Under the pieces are notes generated by a model. It ran no database searches, was not told the origin of the DNA, and was given only the letters and a program-made list of their open reading frames with translations. From the NCBI GenBank assembly GCA_958510875.1, contig OY294067.1, positions 256,247,736-256,311,735 on the forward strand: 64,000 nt of DNA. Reading direction: 5' to 3'. Source of the stretch: Endomychus coccineus. Taxonomy: Eukaryota > Arthropoda > Insecta > Coleoptera > Endomychidae. The translations under genes were made by a program, and so were the position numbers. Shown here in pieces: positions 34,196 to 45,814 of this stretch; position 1 is the first letter of the stretch; each line of letters opens with the position of its first letter.

Positions 34196-35448
34196 AATTC
34201 ATACTGGGTCAAGAATCTTTATTACTATGTATAACTATGACGATGAATATATTTCCGTGAAGATTTAACAAGTTTGTAACTATTGAATATTACTAAATTA
34301 AATATCGAGTGATTATTTATCATGGGAAAATTTGTGCAACTTCACATAACAATTGTCCAAGTCTCACAGAAGAATATCGAGCTATCAGTTGATTAGGTTG
34401 ATTTAATTCCTCCCCTTTCTTTACACTAGGGAATTTCTATTAGCTGCATTAAATTCAATTCCGACCAGAATGCAACTATGAAGATTATTTAGGTCAAACA
34501 GGACCCAGTCGAACTAGGTCACCTACTTTCTCAGCCAACATATGTACAGAGAGAAATAAACAAACCCAGGCAGGTTACAACAGATTCATCTTGATATGCG
34601 TATAATGCATGTTTTGATTTATTCATTGCCCCTTGAGCATCGCTTTTGAACAAGAATTGCTTCAAAGGGATATCTAAAAGCATCATTTAATATGATATCA
34701 AATATTCATAATTTCAATGTCAAGGAAAAATCATTAGGAGTAGTATAAACGTTACAGTTAGATTTGAGATATAATGGTAGATAAATGACACCATTCTTTT
34801 GGCGGAGTTTTTATTTCGGGTGTAACAAGAGCCGAAACACTGTGCATAACGTATATGTACCGATCATACATTAATTAATAATTTTAAAATTTCGTTCCGG
34901 TCAGTTTATGAGAAAACATTGATTGGTGACAAAGACAAATATGGAGTTAACAGTTTTGTTTTACCCTGCCTAGATACTCTTGAATAGTGATAGTTAAGTC
35001 GGTTATGAATATCAATTTTTATCTTCTTGCAAAATATTGAAAACTTTTTGAAACAAAACCTTGACCTGAAATTTCATCGGAATCAAACTTAAGATAGTAG
35101 TTGCCTGATGAGGTTTACAAGGTAGATTCTGATCAAATTTTGCAGAACGGATTTCGAAGCCTCGTTAAACTATACAAAAAATCTCAACAAAGAAAATACA
35201 CAAGTCTGTTGTTGAGAAGAATAAATTTGAAAATTATTAGTCCCTACATTTTCCTCTATATAGTCAGAATGCCACGATGTATTCTCTTGAAAAAGAGTAC
35301 AAGTGAATTTCCCAAAATACATTTTCATCAAATATTTGTTTCAAAAAATAGAATGTCAATTAAAATAAATTATCAATGACGTAGAGTATAATTTGAATCT
35401 TTCCACGTTTTTAGCTGTCCGTAGCCAGAAAATATATATCACAATATT
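34196..35448. other. No gene supported
   Basis: AT-rich DNA. A 92-codon frame at 35101-35379 has no recognisable domain. Confidence 0.35.
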
Positions 35449-35685
35449 GTGCATTTAATCCGCCGATGTATCCGAAAACGAAAAATTGTGCTAATAAAAG
35501 GAAGCAACAATAGTAGTACGCAATTCATTAGCATATATAATAATACGATAAAGGTATTATACAATAAGTTGCCAAATAATTTTGAAAAGAAACCGATAAA
35601 CAAATTTAATGTGTGTGTCAAGAAAGTTCTTATTGAGAAAGCCTTTTACTGTATTGAAGAATATCTGAAGTGCGAATCTTTATAA
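35449..35685 (+). pseudogene. Non-LTR reverse transcriptase, C-terminal tail
   Basis: A short frame ending SIYNNTIKVLYNKLPNNFEK, then FNVCVKKVLIEKAFYCIEEY and a stop. The LYNKLP and KAFYCIEEYL blocks resemble the extreme C-terminus of insect non-LTR reverse transcriptases, where a YN-LP motif and an AFYS-EEFL motif close the ORF. No RT core is found upstream, so it is a 5'-truncated insertion or relic. Confidence 0.45.
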
Positions 35686-35789
35686 TTTGTTTAATCTCGA
35701 ATTTTAATTATTGTGAATTTGTCTCCCGTTTATCGTTTATCTTTTATTATTACGTATAAATTTAGTTAAAGCTAGCAGCATATAATTGT

Positions 35790-36500
35790 ATGATACATAG
35801 ATTATTTAATGTCCCATTAAGTAAAGATAATTTCCATTTGGAATTAAACGGGATCATAGATATTGCCAAAAATAACGGTTATAATGTCATGGTAATTAAT
35901 AAAATACTCCAAAATAAACTCAATAAAAAAGCCTTAAACGTAATTTATCCGCCGATTAATAATAATACCAAATCAAATTTCACATGTCTAACATATTTAG
36001 GTAAACATTCACTTAAAATATCTCAATTCCTTAAAAAACAGAGTGAAAATGTCGCCTTTAAAACAACAAATAACCTATGCTCGTACATTAATAACTCGAA
36101 ATCCAAAAAAGATAAATTAAAAAAATTTGGAGTTTACAGACTGAGATGTGATGATTGTAGTGCTTTGTACATAGGACAAACTGGACGCAGTTTCAGCGTA
36201 AGGTTCAACGAACATTTGAGAAGTTACAGGCTCAAAAAGAGGACTCTAATTATGCGAATCACCTGTTAGAACATAACCACAATTTCACCCAAAATCCAGA
36301 TATTCTACACATTCAGGAAAAAGGACATAAGCTTAATATACTAGAATCCATAGAAATATTGAAACACTCAAAGAACAATAATAATGTAATATTAAATGAT
36401 CAAATCGATACAAATAATTCACCACTTGTTAACAATTCTGTAAATACACTCCCACCATTATCCACCCCCATCCCTCAATTTGTACCACATTCTGATTCTT
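35790..36500 (+). pseudogene. Penelope-like element C-terminal region with GIY-YIG nuclease
   Basis: The frame 35790-36269 covers the linker (LTYLGKHSLKISQFLKK, NVAFKTTNNL) and a well-formed GIY-YIG motif: GVYRLRCDDCSALYIGQTGR followed by FNEHLRSYR. A frameshift near 36245 leads to NYANHLLEHNHNFTQNPDIL and ILESIEILKHSKNN, ending in a Pro/Thr-rich tail and stop at about 36500. GIY-YIG is the endonuclease of Penelope-like elements. The RT domain is not present upstream, so this is a truncated copy. A decayed hammerhead follows 50 bp downstream. Confidence 0.8.
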
Positions 36501-36547
36501 AATATTTAAGGACATACTTTTAGATTTAGCTCTAGTTGATAACTCCT

Positions 36548-36589
36548 TGCTTTGAAAATGCCACAGTGTGGTGAAACAATTTGTCAGCA
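36548..36589 (+). ncRNA. Decayed hammerhead motif of a second Penelope-like family
   Basis: UGCU (36548-36551) pairs with AGCA (36586-36589) as stem I. Stem II is GCCAC-AGU-GUGGU, followed by GAAA (36573-36576), a stem III segment CAAUUUG, then UC and predicted cleavage. The CUGAUGA core has decayed to UUGAAAA, so it should be inactive. Its position 50 bp after the GIY-YIG frame and in the same sense supports the reading. Confidence 0.5.
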
Positions 36590-36919
36590 TTTTTAACTTA
36601 AATGTTAAAAGTTTTGTGTAAAATTTGAGTTTTATTCTCCAACTTCTGAAGTATTATTAATTTACATTACGTAAAAGCCGAAACCATAGATATTTGTATA
36701 AATTTAGACTGAACAAATCTGAAATGTGAATTTTATGAATCTAAATTTTAATTGTGAACATGTCACTACTTTATCTTTTTTATTATGTATATTAGGACTG
36801 ATGTAATTAACTTGATGACTCAATAAAATTATTGTTATTATTATCGGCCCTTGTAAAACACGTTGTTGTCAGTTCGAATAAACTTCCAATGGAATGACAT
36901 AGAGTATTAATTCAAATTA

Positions 36920-37560
36920 TTTCAAAATTGAAGATTTCAAATTTGAACCCGGTGATATTCTCGTTTCATTTGATGTTGTTTCACTACAAATGAACCTTTA
37001 CAATATAAAAAGGATTCTATAAAAGCATTAATTTTAACTTCACCTATATATAGAATTAGTACATTGAATAAGGCCAAAAATACAATAATTGTGAACGGTT
37101 ACCTTATTATATTAATCAATAAAATTCCAAAAATATGTATTCATAGTTTCTATAAACCAAGAAACAAATATAAACAGACTGTACATAAAGTAAAGGAAAA
37201 TGAAAAGGAACAATATAGTATCCATACATAAATACAGACTTTCAGAAAAAATTAAAAATATACTAAAGCCATATGACATAATAGTTGCTCATAAACAATT
37301 TAATAATCAAAAAAATTATTTTCGAAGCTTAAAAGTAAAACTCCCACAACTAGTCACTATACTATATTTGTGAATTAGATCAATTTCCAACATTTAATAA
37401 TTGTTCAATTATTGTCTTTAATATACAAAGATGTACTAGTGCTATACAGTGAAACAAGATATAAAAAATCATTTTGTGTATGAAGCTACGCTTAATACAA
37501 TTAAAAGTGACAGTTGAACATTCCATTGATACAAGAGAAACAATAAAAAACATTATTGTA
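36920..37560 (+). pseudogene. Decayed Penelope-like reverse transcriptase remnant
   Basis: Plus-strand pieces: PGDILVSFDVVSL (an RT motif A variant; the same sequence PGDLLVSFDVESLFT is in the copy at 41300). Further on, KYRLSEKIKNILKPYDIIVA followed by HKQFN and SLKVKLP is the pre-nuclease linker. The RT active-site YVDD region between them is gone. Very AT-rich and heavily mutated, thus an old copy. Confidence 0.6.
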
Positions 37561-37897
37561 AATACAAATGAAAAAATAATGTCCTGTTAATAAGTAACAA
37601 TAAATATTATAAATAAAATGAAGCCATAAGATATGAAGATCAAAGTGATGCTAAAAAATGGTTAGGAATGATTATAAAAATTTATATAATGAATATCCTT
37701 AATTATGAAAACTTATAATAATTTGTAAACTAAATATTATTGTCAGACTTCAGTCAAGCATTTAATTGTTTTATATAGTACTATTAGTGCTATAGATATT
37801 TAAAATGAATTGCAGGACATATTAAGGTTAAACAATCAAACTTTATCTGTTTCTCTAATCATTTGCAATGCGTTTTCGACTCCTACCTGCCATTATA

Positions 37898-39045
37898 CAG
37901 GGTGTCCCAGGTTTTAGTAGCAGAACTTTAACAGTCGATAGGAAATTTGATTTTGAGAAAAAAAGTTCCTATTAACATATATGCACAGACGCTTAATTTT
38001 TGAGATACAGGGTGTGAATTTCATAAAAAATTTCTTAATTTTGTTTATTGTCCGAAGATAATCAAGACGTCTCAATGAAATTTGGTACCGTGGATGCGTC
38101 GATAGGTTACCACATTTGCACATAATTTGAGACCGGTATTACTTCCAATGGCTTAGATATAGGTATTTAATAACAATAAATAGACCCGAAAAGTGTTATC
38201 ACCCTGTAAAGACTACTTTTTAGGAACAAACTTCGATGCAGAATTTAAATCTAAACAAATAAGGTCTCTTGATATTTCTTTGTACCTGTTACTGTTTCAC
38301 GGCAAATTTAATTTTTATTATTAATTACCACCATCATGAAAATCGGGTGAACATTGAAAAAGAGGAACCTTAAATTAAAGAGCGTCGTTGAGTGACAAAA
38401 ATAAAATAAGCTGTCTTTCCTAATCTCTAGAGCGATACATTACAAAGAAAGGCCGAACAACAAATTTTTATTTCTAAAAATGTTCAAGCCAGATAACTAC
38501 AATGTACTTTAGTTTATAGTAAGTTCACCAACAAGAGTTAACAAGACACCATTTTCTAAATTTTAAGTATTAATTTTAAAGAAATTGTTCAAAATGATTC
38601 TCATTTTCTCGTGTACATAGTTCACAACGTCGTACATTAGATCTTCTAACTTCAATGACCTTTTTCCAATTTTCATCCTATTTTCATGGTGGTGGTAATT
38701 AATCACAAAAAATCAAATTTGTCGTGAAACGGTGCCAGGTACAAAGAAATATACCGTATTTGTTTTGATTTAAATTCTGCATCGAAATTTGTTACTAAAA
38801 GCTAACCTTTACAGGGTGATAACACTTTTCGGCTTAATTTATTGTAATTAAATACCTATATCTATGCCACTGAGAGTAATACCGGTCTCAAATTATGTAC
38901 AAATGTGGGAATCTATCTCGCATCCACGGTACCAAATTTCATTGAGAAGTCTTGATTATCTTCGGAGATACACACAAAATTGAGAAATTCTTCATAAAAT
39001 TCAACACCCTACCCTGTATCTCAAAAATTGAGCGATATGGATTTT
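37898..39045. mobile_element. Foldback DNA element, copy C (different core)
   Basis: Starts after TA with cagggtgtcccaggtttta, as in copy B, and shares the outer ~110 bp up to a gagatacagggtgt tract. Then a different core begins: arms of ~330 bp at about 38010-38340 and 38690-39020, including ggtaccgtggatgcg and its inverse, and ttacagggtgataacactttt on both sides. The right outer end is truncated past about 39040. No coding capacity. Confidence 0.75.
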
Positions 39046-39949
39046 TTGCGTAAACTTTGTATATTTTATCTCATAAGAAAAGTTTTGTGACGAAGCTTCC
39101 ATGCACATTTTTTAATTCTTCTATCTTTCTCATGGAAAACAATCGGAAAATGGGTATTAAATACATAACTCTAGCTACATATACATATCATCCGAAACGA
39201 CAAAAGCCTTCTGAAGATAAAAACAATGTTTATGTTTTAGTGATAAGACGATTAACAACGAAACGAAGTCGTAAATAATGTCCATAATTACAACGTCTTG
39301 CATTAATTAAACAATTAATTACTGAATTCCATAAACCTACTTTTGATTTCCACTGCATGCATATACAAACAATATAAAAGAAGCAGCCATAGAGTAATTT
39401 CTCAACAGTTTTGAAATATGCATAATACGTTTAATTAAAATAGACGATTTATTCCGTGAACTAAATATTAACAGGTTTATTTATAGCTCAACTTGGTAAA
39501 TAATTGCACACACAACGGCCCTTTTATAGCGTTCTTGCACTGTACAATTGTACATTAGACTTAGATTCGCTAGAGTATGTAATATGTTGTCAATTAATAG
39601 TGGATAAATACCCAGAGGTTCCAAGGTTAATTTCATATGTAACCAACGCTTTGGCATGTTATGTATGTATTTCATGAGTTATAGTTTTAAAATACCACCC
39701 CCAGTCACATCTAGAGCAAAGTTGTAGATACTAAGCCGAAATATTTATGGTAACATTCAATGTTTTATGATGCATCCTGTAGGATGGCGTAAAGAAATCG
39801 TCAAAACTAGGTATGGAGGAACCGTTCTAATGATATGTCTACCTGGTGACAGACAATTTATTATGTGACCCATCATGCTCTTTGACAAATAGCTAATGCT
39901 AAAATACGGAAATGTAAACACCACTTTCGACATGCCCTGGGTTATCTTG
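39046..39949. other. No gene supported
   Basis: AT-rich. Part of 39700-39949 may be the 3' untranslated region of the minus-strand Penelope-like element to the right. No hammerhead core was found here. Confidence 0.35.
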
Positions 39950-39951
39950 AT

Positions 39952-42156
39952 TTAGTTCATACTTTCCTGACTGTACATTTCTGCAACTACCAAGCCTGGC
40001 AAAAACAATTCCTCCTGGTTTTTATTGTAGGAAAAATCCTTTACGCTACATAGTTCACTGCCTTTGTTCCGGTGGTTAACTTCGTTCTGGCACCCTGCCG
40101 TTGTGCGATCATGTGCGAAGTGGAATTTTCCAGGATGGGTTTCCAAATGTTGGGAAGGTAATATCCTGAGTCACCGTTCAGATTATTCGGATGTTTTAGG
40201 ATTTCTATAGCTTCAAGGATTTTTCGCTGATAGAAGTTTGGGGCTCGGGCTAGGATTTTAGTATCTTCAAAAAGGATATGATGATTAGTGTCAAACTTGT
40301 GTTCCGCAAGTGCAGATCTACTGGTGTCACGGAGCCTTGTACAGCGCTAATGTTCTTTCACACGAGTAGCTACAGTACGACCTGTTTCACCAATGTAGAC
40401 TTTACCGCAAGAACAGGGAATACTATAAACAACTTCTAAGTGAAGAAGAGGAAGGGGATCTTTGATAGGTTTGTAAAACTAAGATGATTTTGGAAGTGTG
40501 GGAAAACGGGTAGAAATATTATGTATTTTGAGAATTTTGGAAATTCGATCTGTTACATTTTCAATATATGGAAGATAGGCTGTGGATAAAACAGGCGGAG
40601 GGGTTTCTGGCTCAGGTCGATTTGAAATTTTAGGTGAAGTGTATTTCTTTATGGCTTTTTGAATGTTGTAATGGGAGAAATTGTTTGATAATAAGGCAGA
40701 TGAAAGATGTTTTAATTCTAATTTTGAGGTTGAGAAAGGTTGACAGTTCTGTGGACCAGGAAGTTTATGACAGATTGCTTTTGGGCAGGGTGGTGGTGGG
40801 AAAGACCATTCAGGTATCTATCGGTATGAGTGGGTTTTCGATACACAGAATGTCCCAAAGTACCGTCAGTCTGTCGACTAACCAATACATCTAGGAACGG
40901 GAGTGAACCTTGCGATTCGACTTCCATGGTGAAAAGGATATTGGGATGTAATGAATTTAAATGATTGAGGAAGGGAACAAGCTTTTCGCGACCATGTTGC
41001 CAAATAACAAAAGTATCGTCGACATATCTAAACCAACATTTCGGCTTGAGAACAGATGAGTCAATGGCATCTTGTTCGAAAGTTTCCATGAAGATATTAG
41101 CTATGATCGGAGAAAGTGGGGAACGCAGGGCAGCTCCCGAGGACTGCTCGTAAAACTTGCCATCGTATAGTATAGAAAATATGTGGAGGATAGACAAAAA
41201 TCAATTAACAGTAGCAAGTCCGTTGAAATGTTTTTGGCAGGTAACAATTGAGAAATTATTGAGTGTCTGGAATGAGAACATCGGTAAACAGTGATTCGAC
41301 ATCGAAGCTGACGAGCAAATCGCCTGGGTCAACTTTTAGCGTTTGAAGTTCTTCAACGAAATGAAAGGAATTTAAGATAAAACTATTGGAATTACCTACA
41401 AGGGGTTTGAGAATAGATGACAGATATCGAGAGAGTTTATAAGTAGGGGATCCGATAGTGCTGACAATTGGTCTCAGGGGAACTGAAGGCTTATGAATTT
41501 TAGGTAAACCATATAAACGGGGACATTTTGAACAATGGGGGATAAGAAATTTCTTATCTGAATCAGGAAGGGAAGAATGACGAATAATTTGTGAAATTAA
41601 ACGTTCTATAGAGGAGGTGGGATCTTTTAATAGGAGCTTATAGGAATTAGTTTGCAGATGTTGCAGGATTTTGTTATCATAATCTGAACGATTCATGACA
41701 ACAGTGGAGTTTCCTTTATCAGCTTCCAAAATAGCTAAATCCGGATTTGATTTGAGTAAATTGTGAGCTTGAATTAAAGGTTTAGGGCAATTTGATTTAG
41801 GAATCTTGGAATGACGAAGAATTTTAGCAGGTTCGAAACGAATTTCATCTGCTGCTAGATGGGGAACTTCGAACTTTATGTAGGGATGCTTCTACAGCAG
41901 AAATAATGGATGTCGTAGGAATATTTTTGGGGGAGAAAACGAAATTAGGACCTTTAGATAGAACTGATTGTTCAGCTTCAGTAAGGGTATGTGAAGATAA
42001 ATTAACCACAGTATTTACAAGAGGGGTTGGTCTGGAAGGTTGGTGCTGAGGGCGTTGGGAGGCAAGAAGTTTATTGAATTTTTGAATATGACGTTTGGAA
42101 TTGAGGGTACGAATTTGATCGGTAGTTGTATTAAAAATCCATGAAAACTTACTCAA
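39952..42156 (-). pseudogene. Near full-length Penelope-like retroelement protein, frameshifted
   Basis: Read right to left. The N-terminal region starts MSKFSWIFNTTTDQIRTLN (42156). After a frame change near 41860 come EVPHLAADEIRFEPAKIL and EADKGNSTVVM, then CPRLYGLPKIHKP, RPIVSTIGSPTYKLS and GDLLVSFDVESLFT, the palm of the reverse transcriptase. Next is GKFYEQSSGAALRSPLSPI with FRYVDDTFVIW (the YVDD catalytic motif) and LPFLDVLV. The GIY-YIG nuclease follows near 40420: VYSIPCSCGKVYIGETGRT and RVKEH. KILEAIEILKHPNNL and a tail end at 39952. The enzyme would copy RNA at a nicked target, using RT plus GIY-YIG. Several frameshifts and stops make it inactive. This is the most complete Penelope-like copy here and belongs to a different family from the ribozyme-bearing ones. 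Confidence 0.88.
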
Positions 42157-42179
42157 CCTGACAACAACGGCTGACCTTT

Positions 42180-43310
42180 ATTCATGACGTCGTATCATTG
42201 ATTCGGTGAAGAAGCCATACAAAGATTGCTGGTGATCATACTCTGCATCTAACAAGATCCACAAAGGTTCACTTACGGAACAATAAGAAGCTTGAAATTT
42301 ATATCTCCAGAATAGCAATGGAATTATGGATCTAGGGCAGTCAATTGTCTGTTATTGAAATTCGTACACTATTTGTCTTGTATTCAATGATAATATGATA
42401 AGAATGTCTATCGATCATTATATATTAGACCAAAAGAAATGAAACAGACAAATTTGAAGGATACGTGAATCATGGTGGCTTTGGACATCGATTCTTCGAA
42501 ACAAAAGTGTAACAAATTAAATTTCTCTTGATGTAATATTATAACATACTGAAGTAGGCTACTTGATGAAAGTGAATCGCGAAAAAGATGCGGTATTAAT
42601 GTTTACGTTTTACTTTCGTCGTTGATATAAAAGTGAATCTGCCAGTGTGTGTTTATGTCTAGCGTTCGTGAAGATTTCGCCTACGGCGAAAGTATTCAGT
42701 ACAGTCACATAAACGACAACCTGTTGGCGTGCGTGATGTCATAACTGTTAGCTCGCCGAAGACCTGCGTGCCAGCAGCAGTGCTTGTGTAACCGCATTAT
42801 TATGTGGCGGTCTGACACCATTCCCATCGTCGCCCCCCTTCCGACACGTTGCGCTATACTCTTGGTTGCCTACAGTCTTAATCGTGTTTCGAATTAAATT
42901 AAATGCGAATTAACCGATATTCAATTCATCCAGCTACTGAAACCTTCACGATTATGTGCTTCTAGTACTATCCATATTTTTCGTATGAGCAACAAGACAG
43001 TTGGTCACACAAAGTAATATACAAAACGGGAAGACCAAAACATTTGGAGTTCTTCATTATAAATTACCAAAGATTTGCACATCTGAATAGTTAGTGATTA
43101 TAAGTAAGAATCTTTCAAACATATTGTGCCAAACATTGGATGGAATTAGATAATAAATCGTAATTTGGTGGTCTTAAGTTTGAAAATTCAAATACAAATA
43201 CACTTACGACATAACATTGACGAATTGAATAAAAAAATGTATATATCAGACATTGTTTCTTTGTATAGTGTCATGAAACCTTTACACACTAAAAACAGTG
43301 GCGGCTCGTG
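42180..43310. other. No gene; isolated promoter-like stretch
   Basis: Mostly AT-rich. The part 42600-42870 is less AT-rich, carries a TATA-like tataaaag at 42626-42633 (plus strand) and many CG dinucleotides, and matches no transposon here. It could be a promoter or non-coding first exon of a gene outside the window, but nothing confirms it. Confidence 0.25.
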
Positions 43311-43345
43311 AGTTATGAAAGAGGGTGGCCATAAGAAAAACTTAC

Positions 43346-44157
43346 CTATGTTTTGTACATAAAATCCATTCTTCTATTTTTCATGCTGGAAAAAATGCTA
43401 TGACTTTGTTCTCGATATACGGGTTCTTCTATTGATAGAACCGCCAATGCGTTCAGTCGATCTTTTGAGATTGTGGTTCTCAGAAAAGTTTTAATGTGTT
43501 TGACGGTGGAAAAACATCGTTCACATTGTGCTGTCGACATGGGTGTTGTACAAATAATATCCAACAGTTTGTATGTTTCCGTCAAAACCTTTTTTAGGTT
43601 GTTGTCTGTTATGAACACAGGATAATATTTCAGTTTCATCAAAATATTTTTGTGGAAATACATGTCTATTAGTTTTAAAATTTTGAGAATCAAATAATTT
43701 TGCTGCGCTTAAGTGATCCTTAAAATCAAATCGGACGCTAATTTACTTTTTGTCTTTTCCTAGCAGGTTTTTCATTATTGCGTTCTTGATTGTCATTGTC
43801 AGTAGAATTTCCAAGTCGAAAAATTTGCTGTTGGAATTGTTTAATTGCCTTTTGCAGTTGAGCACTGTCAATCCCCCCGTGCATTTGAGTCTGATTAAAT
43901 AATATTTCAACATGTGGCATGATCAAATGACATATTTTCAACCAGTTATTTCACTAATAGTAACTGAATCCATCCCATCTTAGTCAATAATTTAGTCTAA
44001 ACATTCTTTGAAAGAATCCTGGTGTTCAAAAAATGTGTTCACAGTTCGACTTTCGAAAATCCAGAGTTTAGGAACAGCGCGTGGTAATCTACGTTTGACT
44101 ATTTCATCAAGAAGTACCGTTCGTTTTGGCGATCGAGAAAAAAGGTTGAAATAGCTA
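43346..44157 (-). pseudogene. hAT transposase, C-terminal block
   Basis: The continuation of the transposase after the Crypton insertion reads NLFSRSPKRTVLLDEIVKRR, then WIFESRTVNTFFEHQDSFKE. A broken region follows with MPHVEILFNQTQMHGGIDSA, and the hAT C-terminal dimerisation domain MSTAQCERCFSTVKHIKTFL with LNALAVLSIE closes it. These pieces are in the standard order of ZMYM1-like hAT transposases (DUF4371 followed by the dimerisation domain). Frame breaks near 43990 and 43700 make it non-functional. Confidence 0.82.
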
Positions 44158-44160
44158 TTT

Positions 44161-44278
44161 GTGTATTAAGAGCGCAAAGTGATATATTGTCGCTCGACAA
44201 AGAGAGTTACCGCGCGACGCAAAGCGGAGCGCGGTAATCTTTGGAGAGCGACAATGACACTTTGTGCTCGAAATACAC
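44161..44278. repeat. Long hairpin at left end of Crypton-like element
   Basis: Arms 44161-44214 and 44229-44278 match in reverse complement with a few gaps: gtgtatt...gagcgcaaagtg against cactttgtgctcgaaatacac, a gtcgctc/gagcgac block, and gttaccgcgc/gcgcggtaa at the loop side. The loop is ~14 bp. Possible roles include a recombination site structure or a leftover foldback element. Confidence 0.7.
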
Positions 44279-44365
44279 ACAACGCAGTTTTCAGAAAAAA
44301 AAAAGAAAAAACACCAGATGCTTTATTCAACAAAAGTACATCAAGTACAGTTTATAAATTCCTGA

Positions 44366-45595
44366 TTAATGTTGATTTAATTTATCATTGACTATACTAA
44401 AATTGAATGTACAATTGTGACACTCTTTAATTATTATTCCTGAACCTGATGGACGATCAGTAGATTTATCTAACATTAATTCCCCCGAATATTGGAAATC
44501 TACAGAACGAGATGTAGATGGTCTTGAGAATATTCTCTTGGTAGTTTCAATCTTATTGTTGATTGAATCATCTATGTAGCCTTCTGTTACATTGTTACTT
44601 CTCCATCCACCATGTTTTTTCAGTTGTATTAGGTCACCTCCACCATTCACCAATAAAGTAGCAGAGGTTCGTCGGAGACAGTGTCCAGTATATAAATTAT
44701 GCTCGGGCAATTTCAAATATTCAGCAATGTCACTGGGAGTCTTGCCGATTGTATTCATACCCACAACTTGTTTCATACATCTACCTTTTTCATAACGTAA
44801 AAATAGACGTTGGACAGTATTGTTATTCAGACAATGTTTTCTGAGTGCAATATATTTTTTACAAATTGAAAGATAATCAACTGAATTCTCTTCATTATGA
44901 CCAACAATCGTAAAAACACGGCTTATTCTCGTTTTTGAATCGGGAATTCGGACTATTAAAATAGAATCCTTATCTTCTATGTCACCAATCTCCATTTTGA
45001 CCAACTCATCGCGCCTGCAGGCACCAGCAATACCCATAATTAGAATAACCTATAAAAAAAACTGCAATTAATAGCTATTCCAAATGTCTATGCTAACCAA
45101 ATTGCACTAAATTCAAAAAAATACTAACCGCTTCTCAAACTACTAAGAGCATGAAATATTAAAATTTACCTTTTTTAGTAGATATTCTTCATCGGGCGCT
45201 TCTTGTAAAAATTTGTGAATATCTTCAGTGGTGAATGTTTTGGATTTTTTCGCTTTATATCCAACAGACTGTTTCTTCAGAAATGCGATAAGTTTAGGAT
45301 ACTTATTGATTTCGATGTTATTTTTAACATTCAAGCATGTCCGTATCATCGAATACGTAGACCAAAGAGTTGATGACTTACAAATCAATGATTTTTCTCC
45401 AAAATAAGCCAGTAATACGTTTTCTGAATACTTATTCACCTTCTTCGACTGGCACCACGTCATGAATTTACCGTATTGTAATTCATATTTCTTCCTTGAT
45501 TTCTCTGGTAGGAGATTCAAAGTAACAATTTTTGCACTTTCTGCTACATCAGGAGGAGTGTTTGATAATTCACTGTCACTATCATCAATCATCAT
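44366..45595 (-). CDS. Crypton-like tyrosine recombinase, one intron
   Basis: A YR-type recombinase that would cut and rejoin DNA through a covalent phosphotyrosine link. Exon 1 (45595 to ~45172) has an N-terminal SAM-like/core-binding region: KSRKKYELQYGKFMTWCQSK and LLAYFGEKS. A GT...AG intron of about 120 bp (ends ttttttatag) leads to exon 2 (~45053 to 44366), which begins VILIMGIAGACRRDELVKM. Catalytic residues seen: Arg in ACRRDEL, HCLRRT as the HxxR box, GGWRS where Trp replaces the second His, and Tyr in EGYIDDS. All are in order and both exons are free of stops. The tail ends KECHNCTFNFSIVN, a feature shared with insect Crypton-like proteins as far as I recall. It looks intact and may be functional; expression is unknown. 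Confidence 0.78.
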
Positions 45596-45721
45596 GCAGA
45601 AATACGTTGGAGAAGCGAGCGTTTTCGAAATATTTCCGCTTTAGAGCGCAAATGCTGTCACAAAATGACATTTCACGGAAAACGTCAACGTTGAAATCTG
45701 AAAGCGTCAAAGGCTACTTTG

Positions 45722-45814
45722 TTAAGCGTTTGTAGAAAAAATATTTTTTATTTTTATTACACTGTGCCGCTCGTTTGATAATTTAATTAAATTTATGTGT
45801 GTAACAGTGAATAT
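45722..45814 (-). pseudogene. hAT transposase middle fragment
   Basis: A short coding block stranded between the two insertions. It reads THINLIKLSNERHS, then IKNIFSTNA, aligning with the HQLNL...FFSN part that follows DUF4371 in ZMYM1-like hAT proteins. It shows that both foreign elements entered the same gene about 80 bp apart. Confidence 0.7.

Larger units (their letters stand above)
44160..45720 (-). mobile_element. Crypton-like tyrosine-recombinase element inside hAT
   Basis: About 1.56 kb that separates two adjacent hAT coding blocks (FSTNA on one side, NLFSRSPKRT on the other). It contains one intron-bearing recombinase gene, a hairpin near its left end and no terminal inverted repeat, as expected for Crypton-like elements. 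A similar short stretch, agagcgcaaa, is found near both ends in the same orientation (44169 and 45645). The exact boundaries are approximate. Confidence 0.65.

Noticed and set aside
45532..45735. Plus-strand frames opposite the Crypton-like recombinase
   Set aside because: Shadow frames of the minus-strand gene; no independent motif.
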